A DNA stretch of 64,000 bases from positions 186,001 to 250,000 of the forward strand of contig JAVDKL010000002.1 of NCBI GenBank assembly GCA_030849965.1, read 5' to 3'. The notes below the pieces were generated by a model. The model was not told the DNA's origin. It did no database searches and was given only the letters and a program-made list of their open reading frames with translations. A program made the position numbers and the translations under genes. The first letter of the stretch is position 1. Every line of letters starts with the position of its first letter. This document shows, piece after piece, positions 39,925 through 49,786 of the stretch. Source of the DNA: Schauerella fraxinea (lineage in GTDB: Bacteria; Pseudomonadota; Gammaproteobacteria; Burkholderiales; Burkholderiaceae_B).

Positions 39925-40718
39925 GTCTGGACGGCCGTCATCTTCGGGTCGAGCGCGATGGGCAAACGGTGTTGGAGGACGTCTCCTGCCGCTTGGCGCC
40001 AGGCGAAGTATTGGGCTTGCTGGGTCCGAATGGCGCCGGCAAGTCGACGCTACTGGGCGCGCTGGCCGGCGAACTTCCGCTAGCCGCCGGCCGCGTCACG
40101 CTCGACGATTTGCCGCTCGACACCATGCCGCCCACGCAGCAGGCCATGCGGCGCGCGGTGCTGCCGCAAAAGCCCGGGTTGCGGTTTGCGTTGTCGGTGA
40201 CCGAAGTGATCGGCATGGGCTCGTATCCGTTTCCGGCGCTGGTGCCGGATCGCGTGGATGCGCTGGTGGCAGACGCGGCTGCGCGGGCCGACGTGGCGGG
40301 TTTGCTCGACCGGCCGTATGCGTTGTTATCGGGCGGTGAGCAGCAGCGGGTGCATTTGGCTCGGGTGCTGGTGCAGGCGGCGGCGCAGCCGGTGGCGGCT
40401 GAGCCGCGTTATCTGTTGTGGGACGAACCCACCGCCAGCCAGGATCCGCCGCATCAGCATGCGGTGCTGGCCCTGGCGCGCCGATTGGCGCGGGAGCAGC
40501 ATGCGGGCGTGCTGATCGTGATGCACGATCTCAATCTGGCGGCGCAATGGTGCGATCGGTTGGTATTGCTCGCCGATCGCAAGGTGGTGGCTGACGGCCC
40601 GCCCGAGGCTGTGCTCACACCCGCGATCCTGGCGCGCACGTATGGCATGGCGGCACATGTGCTGCCGCATCCGATGCTGCCCGGACGATTGCAGGTGTGG
40701 TTTGACGCCGCCGCGTGA
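39921..40718 (+). CDS. hmuV: Haem ABC transporter, ATP-binding protein
   Basis: A 265-residue ABC ATPase: Walker A GPNGAGKST, signature LSGGEQQR, Walker B LLWDEPTA, and the switch His in MHDLNLAAQ. It completes hmuSTUV. No outer-membrane TonB haem receptor, Fur box or extracytoplasmic sigma factor gene is seen near it. It ends 20 bases before a 13-bp tandem repeat. Confidence 0.95.
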   Translation: MSLDGRHLRVERDGQTVLEDVSCRLAPGEVLGLLGPNGAGKSTLLGALAGELPLAAGRVTLDDLPLDTMPPTQQAMRRAVLPQKPGLRFALSVTEVIGMGSYPFPALVPDRVDALVADAAARADVAGLLDRPYALLSGGEQQRVHLARVLVQAAAQPVAAEPRYLLWDEPTASQDPPHQHAVLALARRLAREQHAGVLIVMHDLNLAAQWCDRLVLLADRKVVADGPPEAVLTPAILARTYGMAAHVLPHPMLPGRLQVWFDAAA

Positions 40719-40738
40719 GCCGGGGCCGAGCGCCACGA

Positions 40739-40835
40739 ACGAGTATCTGACACGAGTACTTGAACGGGTAACTGAAACGAGTACCTCAAACGGGTACTTG
40801 AAACGGGTACTTGAAACGGGTACTTGAAACGGGTG
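40739..40835. repeat. 13-bp tandem repeat (about 7.5 copies)
   Basis: Consensus ACGGGTACTTGAA. The last three full copies (40790-40828) are identical; the earlier four vary at two to four positions and one is 12 bases long, so the array looks older at the left and recently expanded at the right. It lies between hmuV and the convergent ubiD and is not coding. Confidence 0.9.
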
Positions 40836-40880
40836 CCGCGCACAACTCAACACACGATTCGCAGCACCCGCACCCGCGTC

Positions 40881-42425
40881 TTACAGCCCCAGATCGCTCC
40901 ACATGCCGTCCACGCGTTGCTTCACCTCGTCGCTCATCGCGATCGGCCGGCCCCATTCGCGGTCGGTTTCACCCGGCCATTTGTTGGTCGCGTCCAGACC
41001 CATTTTGCCGCCCAGGCCCGACACGGGCGAGGCGAAATCGAGGTAATCAATTGGCGTGCGTTCGACCATGACCGCATCGCGCACCGGATCCATGCGGGTG
41101 GTCATCGCCCACACCACTTCCTTCCATTGGCGCGGATCTATGTCTTCGTCGACCACGATGATGAACTTGGTGTACATGAACTGGCGCAGCACGCTCCACA
41201 GCCCGAACATCACGCGGCGAGCGTGGCCTGGGTACTGCTTGCGGATCGACACCACCGCCAGGCGATAGCTGCAGCCTTCGGGCGGCAGATAAAAGTCCAC
41301 GATCTCGGGCATCTGGCGGCGCAGGAGCGGCACGAACACTTCATTGAGCGCCACGCCCAGCACGGCCGGTTCGTCGGGCGGCTTGCCGGTGTAGGTCGAG
41401 TGATAGATCGGATCGCGGCGCATGGTGATGCGCGTGACCGTAAAGACCGGAAACCAGTCCTGCTCGTTGTAGTAGCCCGTGTGATCGCCGTAAGGGCCTT
41501 CGAGCGCCTGCTCGTAATCGCTTTTGGGCGGGGCCTTCACCCCGTCGGGCACCACGGGGGCCGTGGCGCGCGGATCGCTCGAGGGCAGCAGGTAGCCTTC
41601 GAGCACGATTTCGGCCGAGGCCGGCACCTGCAGATCGCTACCGATGGTTTTGACCACTTCGGTGCGCGAGCCCCGCAGCAATCCGGCAAATTGGTATTCA
41701 GACAGCGAATCCGGCACCGGTGTGACGGCACCCAGAATCGTGGCGGGGTCCGCGCCCAACGCCACGGCGATCGGAAACGGCGTGCCGGGATGGGCGAGGG
41801 CGTGATCGCGAAAATCGAGCGCACCGCCACGATGCGACAGCCAGCGCATGATGAGCTTGTTGCGGGCGATCGGCTGCTGGCGGTAGATGCCCAGATTCTG
41901 ACGCTTGGCGTTGGGGCCGCGCGTGACCACCAGGCCCCACGTGAGGAGCGGCGCCACGTCGCCCGGCCAGCATTGTTGCAGCGGCAGGGCGTTCAGATCG
42001 ACATCGTCGCCTTCGATCACGACTTCCTGGCAGGGTGCCGTACGTACCGTTTTCGGACTCATGTCCCACAACGCCGCCTTGAGCATGGCGACCTTGGCCC
42101 ACGCGTCCTTGAAGCCTTTGGGCGGTTCTGGCTCGCGCAGCGACGCCAGCAACTCACCCACATCGCGCAACGCCGTGACATCTTCGGCGCCCATGCCCCA
42201 CGCCACGCGTTTGGGCGTGCCGAACAGATTGGCCAGCACCGGCATGCCGGCCTGCTTGCCGCGATGCTGCGCGTTTTCGAACAGCAAAGCCGGGCCTTCG
42301 GCGCGCAGCACCCGATCGGCGATCTCGGTCATTTCGAGTTCGGTCGACACCGGCGCTGTGATGCGCTTGAGCTCGCCCTTGGTCTCGAGTTGCGCGATAA
42401 AGTCTCTCAAGTCACGGTATTTCAC
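40881..42425 (-). CDS. ubiD: 3-octaprenyl-4-hydroxybenzoate decarboxylase
   Basis: UbiD decarboxylates 3-polyprenyl-4-hydroxybenzoate in ubiquinone synthesis, using prenylated FMN made by UbiX. It is 514 residues, with the N-terminal [10 protein letters not shown], the [19 protein letters not shown]-type stretch, and the conserved [16 protein letters not shown] segment. The start is GTG at 42425. It is convergent with hmuV; ubiX is not in the window. Confidence 0.95.
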   Translation of the reverse strand: MKYRDLRDFIAQLETKGELKRITAPVSTELEMTEIADRVLRAEGPALLFENAQHRGKQAGMPVLANLFGTPKRVAWGMGAEDVTALRDVGELLASLREPEPPKGFKDAWAKVAMLKAALWDMSPKTVRTAPCQEVVIEGDDVDLNALPLQQCWPGDVAPLLTWGLVVTRGPNAKRQNLGIYRQQPIARNKLIMRWLSHRGGALDFRDHALAHPGTPFPIAVALGADPATILGAVTPVPDSLSEYQFAGLLRGSRTEVVKTIGSDLQVPASAEIVLEGYLLPSSDPRATAPVVPDGVKAPPKSDYEQALEGPYGDHTGYYNEQDWFPVFTVTRITMRRDPIYHSTYTGKPPDEPAVLGVALNEVFVPLLRRQMPEIVDFYLPPEGCSYRLAVVSIRKQYPGHARRVMFGLWSVLRQFMYTKFIIVVDEDIDPRQWKEVVWAMTTRMDPVRDAVMVERTPIDYLDFASPVSGLGGKMGLDATNKWPGETDREWGRPIAMSDEVKQRVDGMWSDLGL

Positions 42426-42507
42426 GTTAATTCCGGATAATTTAGTTACATTTGTGAAGTTGGGGAGAGGTTAACATCGGTTCCCTCTCCACCAAGCAGG
42501 AGGTCCC

Positions 42508-43329
42508 ATGGCTGAAGCATTGGCTTCCCATCTCGACTTTCAACTGCTGGCGCGACGCATTCATCGCATTGTGGCCGAATGGCTCCGACTCTGCTCGGTA
42601 TACCTCGGCATCGTTGTGATCGTCACCGTCAGCATGGGTATGGCGCTGCCGGGTTTACGCAGCCAAGCCCTTCAGGTTCACGAAGCACTGCTCGCCGCGT
42701 TGGCGCCGTCCTCACTCTCGGGCGGCCAGGATACCGCAGGCGATGGCGGCGAGCCGACCGCGGTCGTCTTGGCCATCCCCAACGCGCCCGCGTCCAACGC
42801 GACGGCGTATCTGAGTCCGCCACGCGTGGCACCCAAGCCCGTGCCCAAACCCGCGCCGCAAACGGCGAGCGCGTCGCGTAATCAGATGGATGCGTTGAAG
42901 AGCTACATCTCGCGTAAGTACAAGGTGGCCAACGACGCCACCGGTGTGCTGGTCGCTACCGCCTTCAAAGTGGGCGACGAGCATGATCTCGACCCGCTCT
43001 TGCTGTTGGCTGTGATGGCTATCGAATCGCGCTATAACCCGTTCGCCGAAAGTCCGGTGGGCGCGCAGGGCCTGATGCAGGTCATGACGAGCGTGCACCA
43101 GGAGAAGTTCGAGAAGTTCGGCGACAACGCCGCGCTCGATCCCGTGGCCAACATTCGCGTGGGCTCCACGATTCTGCGCGACTGTATCCAACGCCGCGGC
43201 TCGGTCAACGCCGGGTTGTCGTGCTATGTGGGCGCCACCGGCCCCAACGACGGCGGCTACAGCGGCAAGGTGCAAGCCGAGCGCCGCCGCCTGGCGCTGG
43301 CCTCGGGCATCGCGCTGGCCCGCGAGTGA
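42508..43329 (+). CDS. Membrane-anchored lytic transglycosylase (SLT domain)
   Basis: A 273-residue peptidoglycan lytic transglycosylase. One N-terminal membrane helix (about 31-49) is followed by a Pro/Lys/Ala linker (about 100-125) and an SLT domain with catalytic Glu173 (AIESRYNP) and GAQGLMQVM. AGGAGG precedes the ATG. The enzyme should face the periplasm. No flagellar or secretion genes are nearby, so it is a general cell-wall enzyme. Confidence 0.93.
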   Translation: MAEALASHLDFQLLARRIHRIVAEWLRLCSVYLGIVVIVTVSMGMALPGLRSQALQVHEALLAALAPSSLSGGQDTAGDGGEPTAVVLAIPNAPASNATAYLSPPRVAPKPVPKPAPQTASASRNQMDALKSYISRKYKVANDATGVLVATAFKVGDEHDLDPLLLLAVMAIESRYNPFAESPVGAQGLMQVMTSVHQEKFEKFGDNAALDPVANIRVGSTILRDCIQRRGSVNAGLSCYVGATGPNDGGYSGKVQAERRRLALASGIALARE

Positions 43330-43345
43330 CCGTAGCCGCTCAGGA

Positions 43346-44515
43346 TCAGCCTTTGATGCGCGTGAGCCAGCGGTCCATGCGGTCCACGGCTTCTTCCAGG
43401 CGCGGCATCGCGGTCGCGTAGGAAAAGCGCATCATTTTCTTGGCATGGGCCGGACCGAAGTCGTGGCCCGGCACGGCGGCAATACCGGTTTCGAGCAGCA
43501 GGCGCTGCGAAAACGTCTGGCTATCCATGCCGGTGCTGCTCACGTCCGCATAGATGTAGAACGCGCCGTCGGGTTTTACCGGCACCGTCAATCCCAGCTT
43601 TTCGAAGGCCGGCAGCAGATAATCGCGGCGGGCCTGGAAGGCGCGACGGCGCTCTTCAAAAATCGCCATCGATTCGGGCTCGAAGCAGGCCAGCGCGGCG
43701 TGCTGCGCCAGCGTCGGCGCGCAGATCGACAGGCTGCCGGCGATCTTGTCGATGGTGCTGACCATCGACTCCGGCACGATCAGCCAGCCCAGGCGCCAGC
43801 CCGTCATGTGGAAATACTTGCTGAAGCTGTTGATGATGATGAGATCGTCGTCCAGCGTCAGGGCCGACTGGGGCGCGTGGTCATACGACAGGCCCAGGTA
43901 GATCTCGTCCATGATCGTGAACCCGTCGCGTTCGCGAACCACTTGCAGCAGCTCGGCCAACTCATCGTGCGCGATCGAGGTGCCGGTGGGATTGCTGGGC
44001 GACGCGATCAACACCCCACGGGTGGCATCGTTCCAATGCGTGCGTACGTCGTCGGCGCTGAGTTGAAAACGCTTTTCGGCCGAGCTGGCGACCAAGCGCG
44101 GCTTGCCGCCGGCGCCCAGGATGAAATTGGAATTGGCAGGGTAGGAGGGGTCGGGCATCAGCACTTCGGCGCCCGGGTCTACCAGGGCAGCGCACGCCAG
44201 GCTCAGCGCGCCGGATGCGCCGGCGGTCACGATCACACGTGCGGGGTCGATGGTGGCGCCGAACTGCTTACCGTAGAACGCAGCGATGGCTTCGCGCAAT
44301 GGGGCGATACCGGCGGAGGCCGTGTAGCCGCTCAAGCCGCTGCGCGAGGCGCGATCGAGTGCTGCCACCACGGCCGGCGGCGCGGTAAAGTCAGGTTCAC
44401 CGATGCCCATGCTGATAATGTCTTCGCCGGCGGCCTGCAGGGCTTGCGCCTGCTTGAACAGGTTCATCACCTGAAAGGTCAGAAAATCGTGGGTACGGGT
44501 GGCGAGGCGAGGCAT
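43346..44515 (-). CDS. Class I/II pyridoxal-phosphate aminotransferase
   Basis: A 389-residue fold-type I aminotransferase. The PLP lysine is Lys233 (SFSKYFHMTGWRLG), with Asp203 and Tyr206 (IMDEIY), SPSNPTG near 172-178, and the C-terminal RFSYA Arg. It resembles the AspC/AlaA-like subgroup; the amino donor cannot be told from sequence. It is convergent with the lytic transglycosylase and divergent from the next gene. Confidence 0.92.
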   Translation of the reverse strand: MPRLATRTHDFLTFQVMNLFKQAQALQAAGEDIISMGIGEPDFTAPPAVVAALDRASRSGLSGYTASAGIAPLREAIAAFYGKQFGATIDPARVIVTAGASGALSLACAALVDPGAEVLMPDPSYPANSNFILGAGGKPRLVASSAEKRFQLSADDVRTHWNDATRGVLIASPSNPTGTSIAHDELAELLQVVRERDGFTIMDEIYLGLSYDHAPQSALTLDDDLIIINSFSKYFHMTGWRLGWLIVPESMVSTIDKIAGSLSICAPTLAQHAALACFEPESMAIFEERRRAFQARRDYLLPAFEKLGLTVPVKPDGAFYIYADVSSTGMDSQTFSQRLLLETGIAAVPGHDFGPAHAKKMMRFSYATAMPRLEEAVDRMDRWLTRIKG

Positions 44516-44548
44516 GGTGCTTCTCAGAACAAAAAAGGAATTGTAGTC

Positions 44549-45634
44549 ATGCAGCCATCCCGACGCGCGTTTCTCTCCGGCCGCAAGCCTGCGCCCAGTG
44601 CCTGGGCGTCATTCTGCCGCCGCCTGGGCGGCGCCTGCGACGGGGTGTTTACCGCATCGGGTGACAACGACGGCGTGGGTCGGGCGCGGTTTGCGCCGGC
44701 CGGCCATGGCGATATGGCGGTGGCCGTATCGCTGGCGCGCGAGTACGGCGTGGTGCTGGCGTTGACGGCGCCCGAGGGTGCGGTGACCGCGCCGCCCGAC
44801 GATCGGCCGGCGGTGTATGTGGATCCGGTCCGGCTGGATCGTCTGACGCCGGTGTTCGCCGTCGTGCAGGAGGCACACGATTCGCAATCCCATGCTGCGG
44901 GCCCCGGCGTGCAGGCAATGCCTGCGTCGCCGGTAGCGTGGGATGCGCAGCCAGGGTGCCCATTGGGTGTGCTGGCAGACGCCGGGCTCACGCAGTTCGA
45001 GGGCGCGCCGCGCCACCGCACGCTGGCGCATTGGCTGGCCGCGCCGCATCCTGAGTTGGCGCCGGGCGGCTCCGACGATACCGGCATCGTGGCAGTGGAA
45101 GTGTTGTTGGCCGACGGCACCTTCGAGGCGCTGGGTCCGTTTGGCGCCGATGCCACGCAACCGCTGCAATCCGCCACCGTGCAGGCACTGGTGCCCGCGT
45201 TGTTTCAGGCGGCCTCAAGTCCCGACGGGCAAGCGTGCCGCGCGCAGAGGCATTGGCCGTTGGCCTATCGGCTCGATGCGTTGCTGCCCCAGGCGCCGCA
45301 CACGGTCAATCTTGGGCAAGCGCTGTTGGGTCATGGCGGCACCTTGGCCTGGGTATGCCGCGTACGCTTGATCGCCATGCCGATGCGTCACGGCGCGACG
45401 GCGTCCGATGCGCGCACCAGGCTCGATACTGAAGAAGCTGAAGAGGCTTCGAGTTCGGACGGCAAATTGTCGATCGCCAGCGGCGATTCGATAACGAGTA
45501 GTGGCGATTCAATAACGACGAGCGGCGATTCCATTGGCGACGACGACGCGGCGGCCCGCGACGCCGGCCGTCGTTTGACGCGCCGCATCAAAGACGCCTT
45601 CGATCCCGCTGACCTGTTCCCCATGCTGGCCTAG
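44549..45634 (+). CDS. Degenerate FAD-linked-oxidase-like protein with a Tat-like N-terminus
   Basis: A 361-residue protein. The N-terminus has a twin-arginine-like motif (SRRAFL, residues 4-9), though little hydrophobic core follows. The body resembles FAD-linked oxidases of the glycolate oxidase type: a YVDPVRLDRL strand, a GVLADAGL stretch, and a C-terminal RRIKDAFDPADLFPML as at the end of GlcD/GlcE proteins. The Gly-rich FAD loop expected near residue 65 reads TAPEGAVTAP, so flavin binding is doubtful. A repeat region (SGDSIT units, about 311-331) interrupts the C-terminus. AGGA precedes the ATG; a much longer frame upstream is rejected. Confidence 0.75.
   Translation: MQPSRRAFLSGRKPAPSAWASFCRRLGGACDGVFTASGDNDGVGRARFAPAGHGDMAVAVSLAREYGVVLALTAPEGAVTAPPDDRPAVYVDPVRLDRLTPVFAVVQEAHDSQSHAAGPGVQAMPASPVAWDAQPGCPLGVLADAGLTQFEGAPRHRTLAHWLAAPHPELAPGGSDDTGIVAVEVLLADGTFEALGPFGADATQPLQSATVQALVPALFQAASSPDGQACRAQRHWPLAYRLDALLPQAPHTVNLGQALLGHGGTLAWVCRVRLIAMPMRHGATASDARTRLDTEEAEEASSSDGKLSIASGDSITSSGDSITTSGDSIGDDDAAARDAGRRLTRRIKDAFDPADLFPMLA
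45479..45541 (+). repeat. 21-bp tandem repeat inside the FAD-oxidase-like gene
   Basis: Three in-frame 21-base units beginning AGCGGCGATTC, encoding SGDSITS, SGDSITT and SGDSIGD. They fall between the main body and the conserved C-terminal segment, so they extend a linker. Confidence 0.85.
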
Positions 45635-45694
45635 GCGTTGCAACAGGTTAAGATTCCACCTCTTTTCAGTCACACTCCACCTTGAGCCTGTCCC

Positions 45695-47983
45695 ATGGAT
45701 GAAAATCTCCGCCGCGCCGCACTCGAATATCACGAGTCCGGTCGCCCCGGCAAAATTTCGGTCATGCCGACCAAGCAATTGTCCAACCAGCGCGATCTGG
45801 CCTTGGCCTATTCGCCTGGCGTTGCGGCCGCTTGCGAAGAGATCGTCAAAGATCCCGTCAATGCGTTTCGCTACACGGCGCGCGGCAATCTGGTCGGTGT
45901 GATCACCAACGGCACGGCCGTTCTGGGACTGGGCAATATCGGCGCACTGGCCTCCAAGCCGGTGATGGAAGGCAAGGCGGTGCTCTTCAAGAAGTTTGCC
46001 GGCCTGGATGTGTTCGATATCGAGATCAACGAAACCGATCCCGACAAGCTGGTCGACATCATCGCGGGGCTGGAGCCCACGTTCGGTGGCATCAACCTTG
46101 AAGATATAAAGGCACCCGAGTGCTTCACGGTCGAGCGCAAGCTGCGTGAGCGCATGAAGATTCCGGTCTTTCACGACGATCAGCACGGCACGGCGATCAC
46201 TGTATCGGCCGCGTTCATCAACGGCCTGAAGGTCGTGAAGAAAGACATCAAGCAAGTCAAAGTGGTCGTGTCCGGCGCGGGCGCCGCGGCGCTGGCCTGT
46301 CTGGAGCTGATGGTGGATCTGGGCCTGCCCAAATCGAACATCTGGGTGACCGACATCGAAGGCGTGGTGTACGAAGGCCGCACGGTACTGATGGATCCGG
46401 ACAAGGCCGGTTTCGCGCAGGCCACCGAGCTGCGTACGCTGGGCGAGGTGATCGACGGCGCTGACGTGTTTCTGGGGCTGTCGGCCGGCGGCGTGCTCAA
46501 GGCCGATATGGTCGCTCGCATGGGCCCCAACCCGTTCATCCTGGCGCTGGCCAATCCCACGCCCGAAATCCTGCCTGAAGTCGCGCACGCGGTGCGTGAC
46601 GATATCGTGATGGCCACGGGCCGCTCGGATTACCCGAACCAGGTCAATAACGTGCTGTGCTTCCCCTACATCTTTCGTGGGGCGATGGATGTGGGCGCGA
46701 CCACGATCACGCGTGGCATGGAAAAAGCCGCTGTGCTGGCCATCGCCAAGCTGGCGCAGGAAGAGCAAAACGAAATCGTCGCGGCCGCCTATGGCACATA
46801 CGACATCTCGTTCGGCCCCGAATACCTGATTCCTAAGCCGTTCGATCCGCGCCTGATCGTGCGTATCGCACCGGCCGTAGCCAAGGCGGCGATGGACGAG
46901 GGCGTGGCCACCCGTCCGATCGCCGATCTCGAAGCCTACGTCGATCAATTGCAGCAGTTCGTGTATCACTCCGGTGCGTTCATGAAGCCGCTGTTTTCCA
47001 ATGCCAAGCGTCTGGTGCGCGAAGGCGGGAAAGCGCGCATCGTGTTTACCGAAGGCGAAGACGAGCGCGTGTTGCGCGCGGTGCAGGTCATCGTCGACGA
47101 AGGCCTGGCCAAGCCCATTCTGGTGGGCCGCCCGGCAGTGTTGGCCGCACGTATCGAAAAATACGGCCTACGTATTCGCCTGGGCGAAGACGCGCAGGTC
47201 TGCAACCCCGAATACGACGAGCGATTCCATCGTTACTGGACGACGTATTGGGAAATCATGTGCCGCCGCGGCATCACCAAGGAAATGGCGCGCGTCGAAA
47301 TGCGCCGCCGCATGACCTTGATCGGCGCCATGATGTTGCACCTGGGCGATGCCGACGGCATGGTCTGCGGCACGGTGGGCGCCTATGGCGATCACTTGCG
47401 TTTCATCGACGAGGTGATCGGTCGCCGCGCAGGCCACAAGGTCTACGCCGCCATGAACATCCTGCTCGTGAACGAACGCACGGTGGCGTTGGTGGATACT
47501 CATGTGACCGACGATCCGACCGCCGAACAAGTGGCCGAGTTCACGATCGCCGCCGCCGAAGAAATGACGCGCATGAATTTGATGCCCAAGGTGGCGTTGC
47601 TGTCGCGTTCGAACTTCGGTTCGGGCAGCTCGGCATCGGGTGCGAAGATGCGCGAAGCGTTGGAAATCATCCGCGAGCGTGCCCCCGACATGGAAGTCGA
47701 CGGCGAAATGCACGGCGACTGCGCGCTGGACGAAACGTTGCGCCAGAAGCTGCTGCCCTCGTCGCCCCTGAAAGGGCAGGCCAATCTGCTGGTGTGCCCC
47801 AACGTCGATTCGGGCAATATCGCCTACAACCTGTTGAAGACGGCTGCCGGCGGCAACGTGGCCGTGGGCCCGTTCCTTTTGGGCGTGAATGCGCCGGTGC
47901 ATATCCTGACGTCGAGCTCGACGGTGCGCCGAATCGTCAACATGACCGCGTTGACCGTGGTGGATGCCAACACGCCGCGCTGA
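45695..47983 (+). CDS. maeB: NADP-dependent malic enzyme, MaeB type
   Basis: A 762-residue malic enzyme converting malate to pyruvate and CO2. The N-terminal malic domain (about 1-430) has the [10 protein letters not shown] motif and the NADP-binding [10 protein letters not shown]; the C-terminal part (about 430-760) is a phosphotransacetylase-like domain ([13 protein letters not shown]) that acts in regulation, as in other MaeB proteins. It is followed by the patatin gene with a 20-base overlap. Confidence 0.96.
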   Translation: MDENLRRAALEYHESGRPGKISVMPTKQLSNQRDLALAYSPGVAAACEEIVKDPVNAFRYTARGNLVGVITNGTAVLGLGNIGALASKPVMEGKAVLFKKFAGLDVFDIEINETDPDKLVDIIAGLEPTFGGINLEDIKAPECFTVERKLRERMKIPVFHDDQHGTAITVSAAFINGLKVVKKDIKQVKVVVSGAGAAALACLELMVDLGLPKSNIWVTDIEGVVYEGRTVLMDPDKAGFAQATELRTLGEVIDGADVFLGLSAGGVLKADMVARMGPNPFILALANPTPEILPEVAHAVRDDIVMATGRSDYPNQVNNVLCFPYIFRGAMDVGATTITRGMEKAAVLAIAKLAQEEQNEIVAAAYGTYDISFGPEYLIPKPFDPRLIVRIAPAVAKAAMDEGVATRPIADLEAYVDQLQQFVYHSGAFMKPLFSNAKRLVREGGKARIVFTEGEDERVLRAVQVIVDEGLAKPILVGRPAVLAARIEKYGLRIRLGEDAQVCNPEYDERFHRYWTTYWEIMCRRGITKEMARVEMRRRMTLIGAMMLHLGDADGMVCGTVGAYGDHLRFIDEVIGRRAGHKVYAAMNILLVNERTVALVDTHVTDDPTAEQVAEFTIAAAEEMTRMNLMPKVALLSRSNFGSGSSASGAKMREALEIIRERAPDMEVDGEMHGDCALDETLRQKLLPSSPLKGQANLLVCPNVDSGNIAYNLLKTAAGGNVAVGPFLLGVNAPVHILTSSSTVRRIVNMTALTVVDANTPR

Positions 47984-49193
47984 CGCGACCGTGCTTGACG
48001 GCCGGAGCGAGGGTGCCCCTCGCACCGGCCTGATCCTCACTGGAGGCGGCGCCCGTGCCGCCTACCAAGTGGGTGTTTTGCAGGCGCTGCTCGATATTCT
48101 CGATACGCCGCGCCGTCCCGATTTTCGCAATCCCTTCGATATTCTTTGCGGCACCTCTGCCGGTGCGCTCAACGCGACCGCCTATGCATGCCGCGCCGAC
48201 CGGCCGCACGTGGCCGTGGCGCGCATGCGGCGGCTGTGGTCGCGCCTGCACACCGGCATGGTGTATCGCGCCGATGCACCGGGCCTGATCCGCACGGGCG
48301 GCCGTTGGCTGGGTCTGCTGGCGCTGGGGTGGATGTTTGCCGGCCGGCGCGGCCCGCGTCCGCGCTCGCTGCTGGATAACGCGCCGTTGGCCGATCTCCT
48401 CGCCCAGGTGCTGGATTTCGACCGGTTGAGCGAGCAACTCACCAAGCACACGCTGACGGCCCTGGCGATTACGGCGTCCGGTTACACCTCCGGCCAGCAC
48501 CTGACGTTCTATCAATCCGCCGAGACGATCGAGCCGTGGCAGCGGGCGCTGCGCCGTGCGGTGCCCACCACGATCGGCGTCGATCATCTGATGGCGTCCA
48601 GCGCGATCCCGTTTGTGTTTCCGGCGCAGGCCGTGGATGTTTTCGGGCAGACCGAATGGTGCGGCGATGGGTCGATGCGGCAATTGGCCCCGATCAGCCC
48701 GGCGATCCACATGGGCGCGGACCGGGTGGTGGTAATTGGCACCGCCCATCGCGACGACACGCACCCGGAAGACCGCCACCAGGCGCCGCCTTACCCCACG
48801 CTTGCGCAAATTTCAGGTCATGCGTTGGCGAACATTTTCATCGATAGCGTGTCTACCGATGTGGAGAGTGTGCGGCGGGTGAACGCGCTGATCGACGGCG
48901 GGCATATGGGACGCGACAGCGGATTGCGTTCCGTGGCGGTGCTGGCATTGGGTCCCAGTGAATCGCTCGATACGTTGGCGCTGTCGTATCTTGACGACAT
49001 GCCACGCGAGGTTCGCGCTTTGTTGCGCGCGCTCGGCATGGGCGTGGCACCTGGGCGACGAGAAGGTGGGACATTGATGTCCTACCTCTTGTTCGAAGCG
49101 CGTTACACCCGACGATTGATCGAATTAGGTTATGCCGATACGATGCGGCAGACCGAGGCAGTGATCGGGTTTTTTAAGGAGGCGCCTGTATGA
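47964..49193 (+). CDS. Patatin-like phospholipase
   Basis: A 409-residue Ser-Asp dyad lipid hydrolase: oxyanion-hole GGGARAAY (27-34), nucleophile Ser65 in GTSAG, and Asp235 in the DGS motif. A DUF3336-like or membrane segment is absent, so it is probably cytoplasmic or peripheral. The ATG at 47964 lies in the end of maeB; a GTG at 47991 just past the maeB stop is an alternative. It overlaps the barstar gene by 4 bases (ATGA), so the two are translationally coupled. Confidence 0.9.
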   Translation: MPTRRADATVLDGRSEGAPRTGLILTGGGARAAYQVGVLQALLDILDTPRRPDFRNPFDILCGTSAGALNATAYACRADRPHVAVARMRRLWSRLHTGMVYRADAPGLIRTGGRWLGLLALGWMFAGRRGPRPRSLLDNAPLADLLAQVLDFDRLSEQLTKHTLTALAITASGYTSGQHLTFYQSAETIEPWQRALRRAVPTTIGVDHLMASSAIPFVFPAQAVDVFGQTEWCGDGSMRQLAPISPAIHMGADRVVVIGTAHRDDTHPEDRHQAPPYPTLAQISGHALANIFIDSVSTDVESVRRVNALIDGGHMGRDSGLRSVAVLALGPSESLDTLALSYLDDMPREVRALLRALGMGVAPGRREGGTLMSYLLFEARYTRRLIELGYADTMRQTEAVIGFFKEAPV

Positions 49194-49654
49194 CGCGTAC
49201 CACTCAGGCCGGCATGCAGCAGCTGTTGCAGCAGGGCGGCGAGCTCGATCATGCCGCATTTGAAAAAGTCGACGTGGTCGACGCCGCCAACGCATTGGGG
49301 CTGCCGCTGTATGTGGCCGATTGCGACCGTGCGCGCAGCCGCTCGGCAGTGTTGCGCGCCATCGCCAAGGCGGTGGATTTTCCGGTCTTTTTTGGCGGCA
49401 ATCTGGATGCCCTCTACGATTGCCTGTGCGATACGGTGCTCGATCAGAAGTCTGGCGTCGTGTTGTGGCTCTATAGATTGCATTCGGGCGATCCCGCCCT
49501 GGAAGAAGATGCCGCACGCGTGGCTCAGGCGTGTGCCGATGCAGCCGATTTCGCGCGCGAGAACGGCCGCAGTTTTGCCTATGTGCTCGAACACGCCGGC
49601 AAACACCCCGATCCACCGCCGCAAGCCGACGTGCCGCGTTACGTCGACGACTGA
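49190..49654 (+). CDS. Barstar-family protein
   Basis: A 154-residue protein with the barstar fold signature FFGGNLDALYDCLCD (about 65-79), the region that in Bacillus barstar binds the RNase barnase. The N-terminal 30 residues and C-terminal 25 are extra. No barnase-type RNase gene is adjacent, so it is an orphan inhibitor-like protein; its partner may be elsewhere, or it may bind another nuclease. Translationally coupled to the patatin gene. Confidence 0.85.
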   Translation: MTRTTQAGMQQLLQQGGELDHAAFEKVDVVDAANALGLPLYVADCDRARSRSAVLRAIAKAVDFPVFFGGNLDALYDCLCDTVLDQKSGVVLWLYRLHSGDPALEEDAARVAQACADAADFARENGRSFAYVLEHAGKHPDPPPQADVPRYVDD

Positions 49655-49707
49655 CGCATTAGGTATGACTCACGACTGAAGCATTAGGTACGACTGACAA
49701 CTGAAGC
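49648..49707. repeat. 25-bp direct repeat after the barstar gene
   Basis: Two adjacent 25-base units beginning CGACTGA(C/A)GCATTAGGTA, plus a third partial unit. The first begins inside the last codons of the barstar gene; the rest are non-coding. Confidence 0.75.
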
Positions 49708-49786
49708 GTCGCTGGAGACCGACGTTTTGCAACGGGTTTTCGACCCCCCGCCTTAGCGTCCCTCACCCTGCTTACATCGACGCTGT

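Noticed and set aside
43226-44548. Open plus-strand frame continuous with the FAD-oxidase-like gene
   Set aside because: It lies opposite the well-supported aminotransferase gene and its translation is Arg/His/Gly-rich noise; the real start is the ATG at 44549 with a ribosome site.
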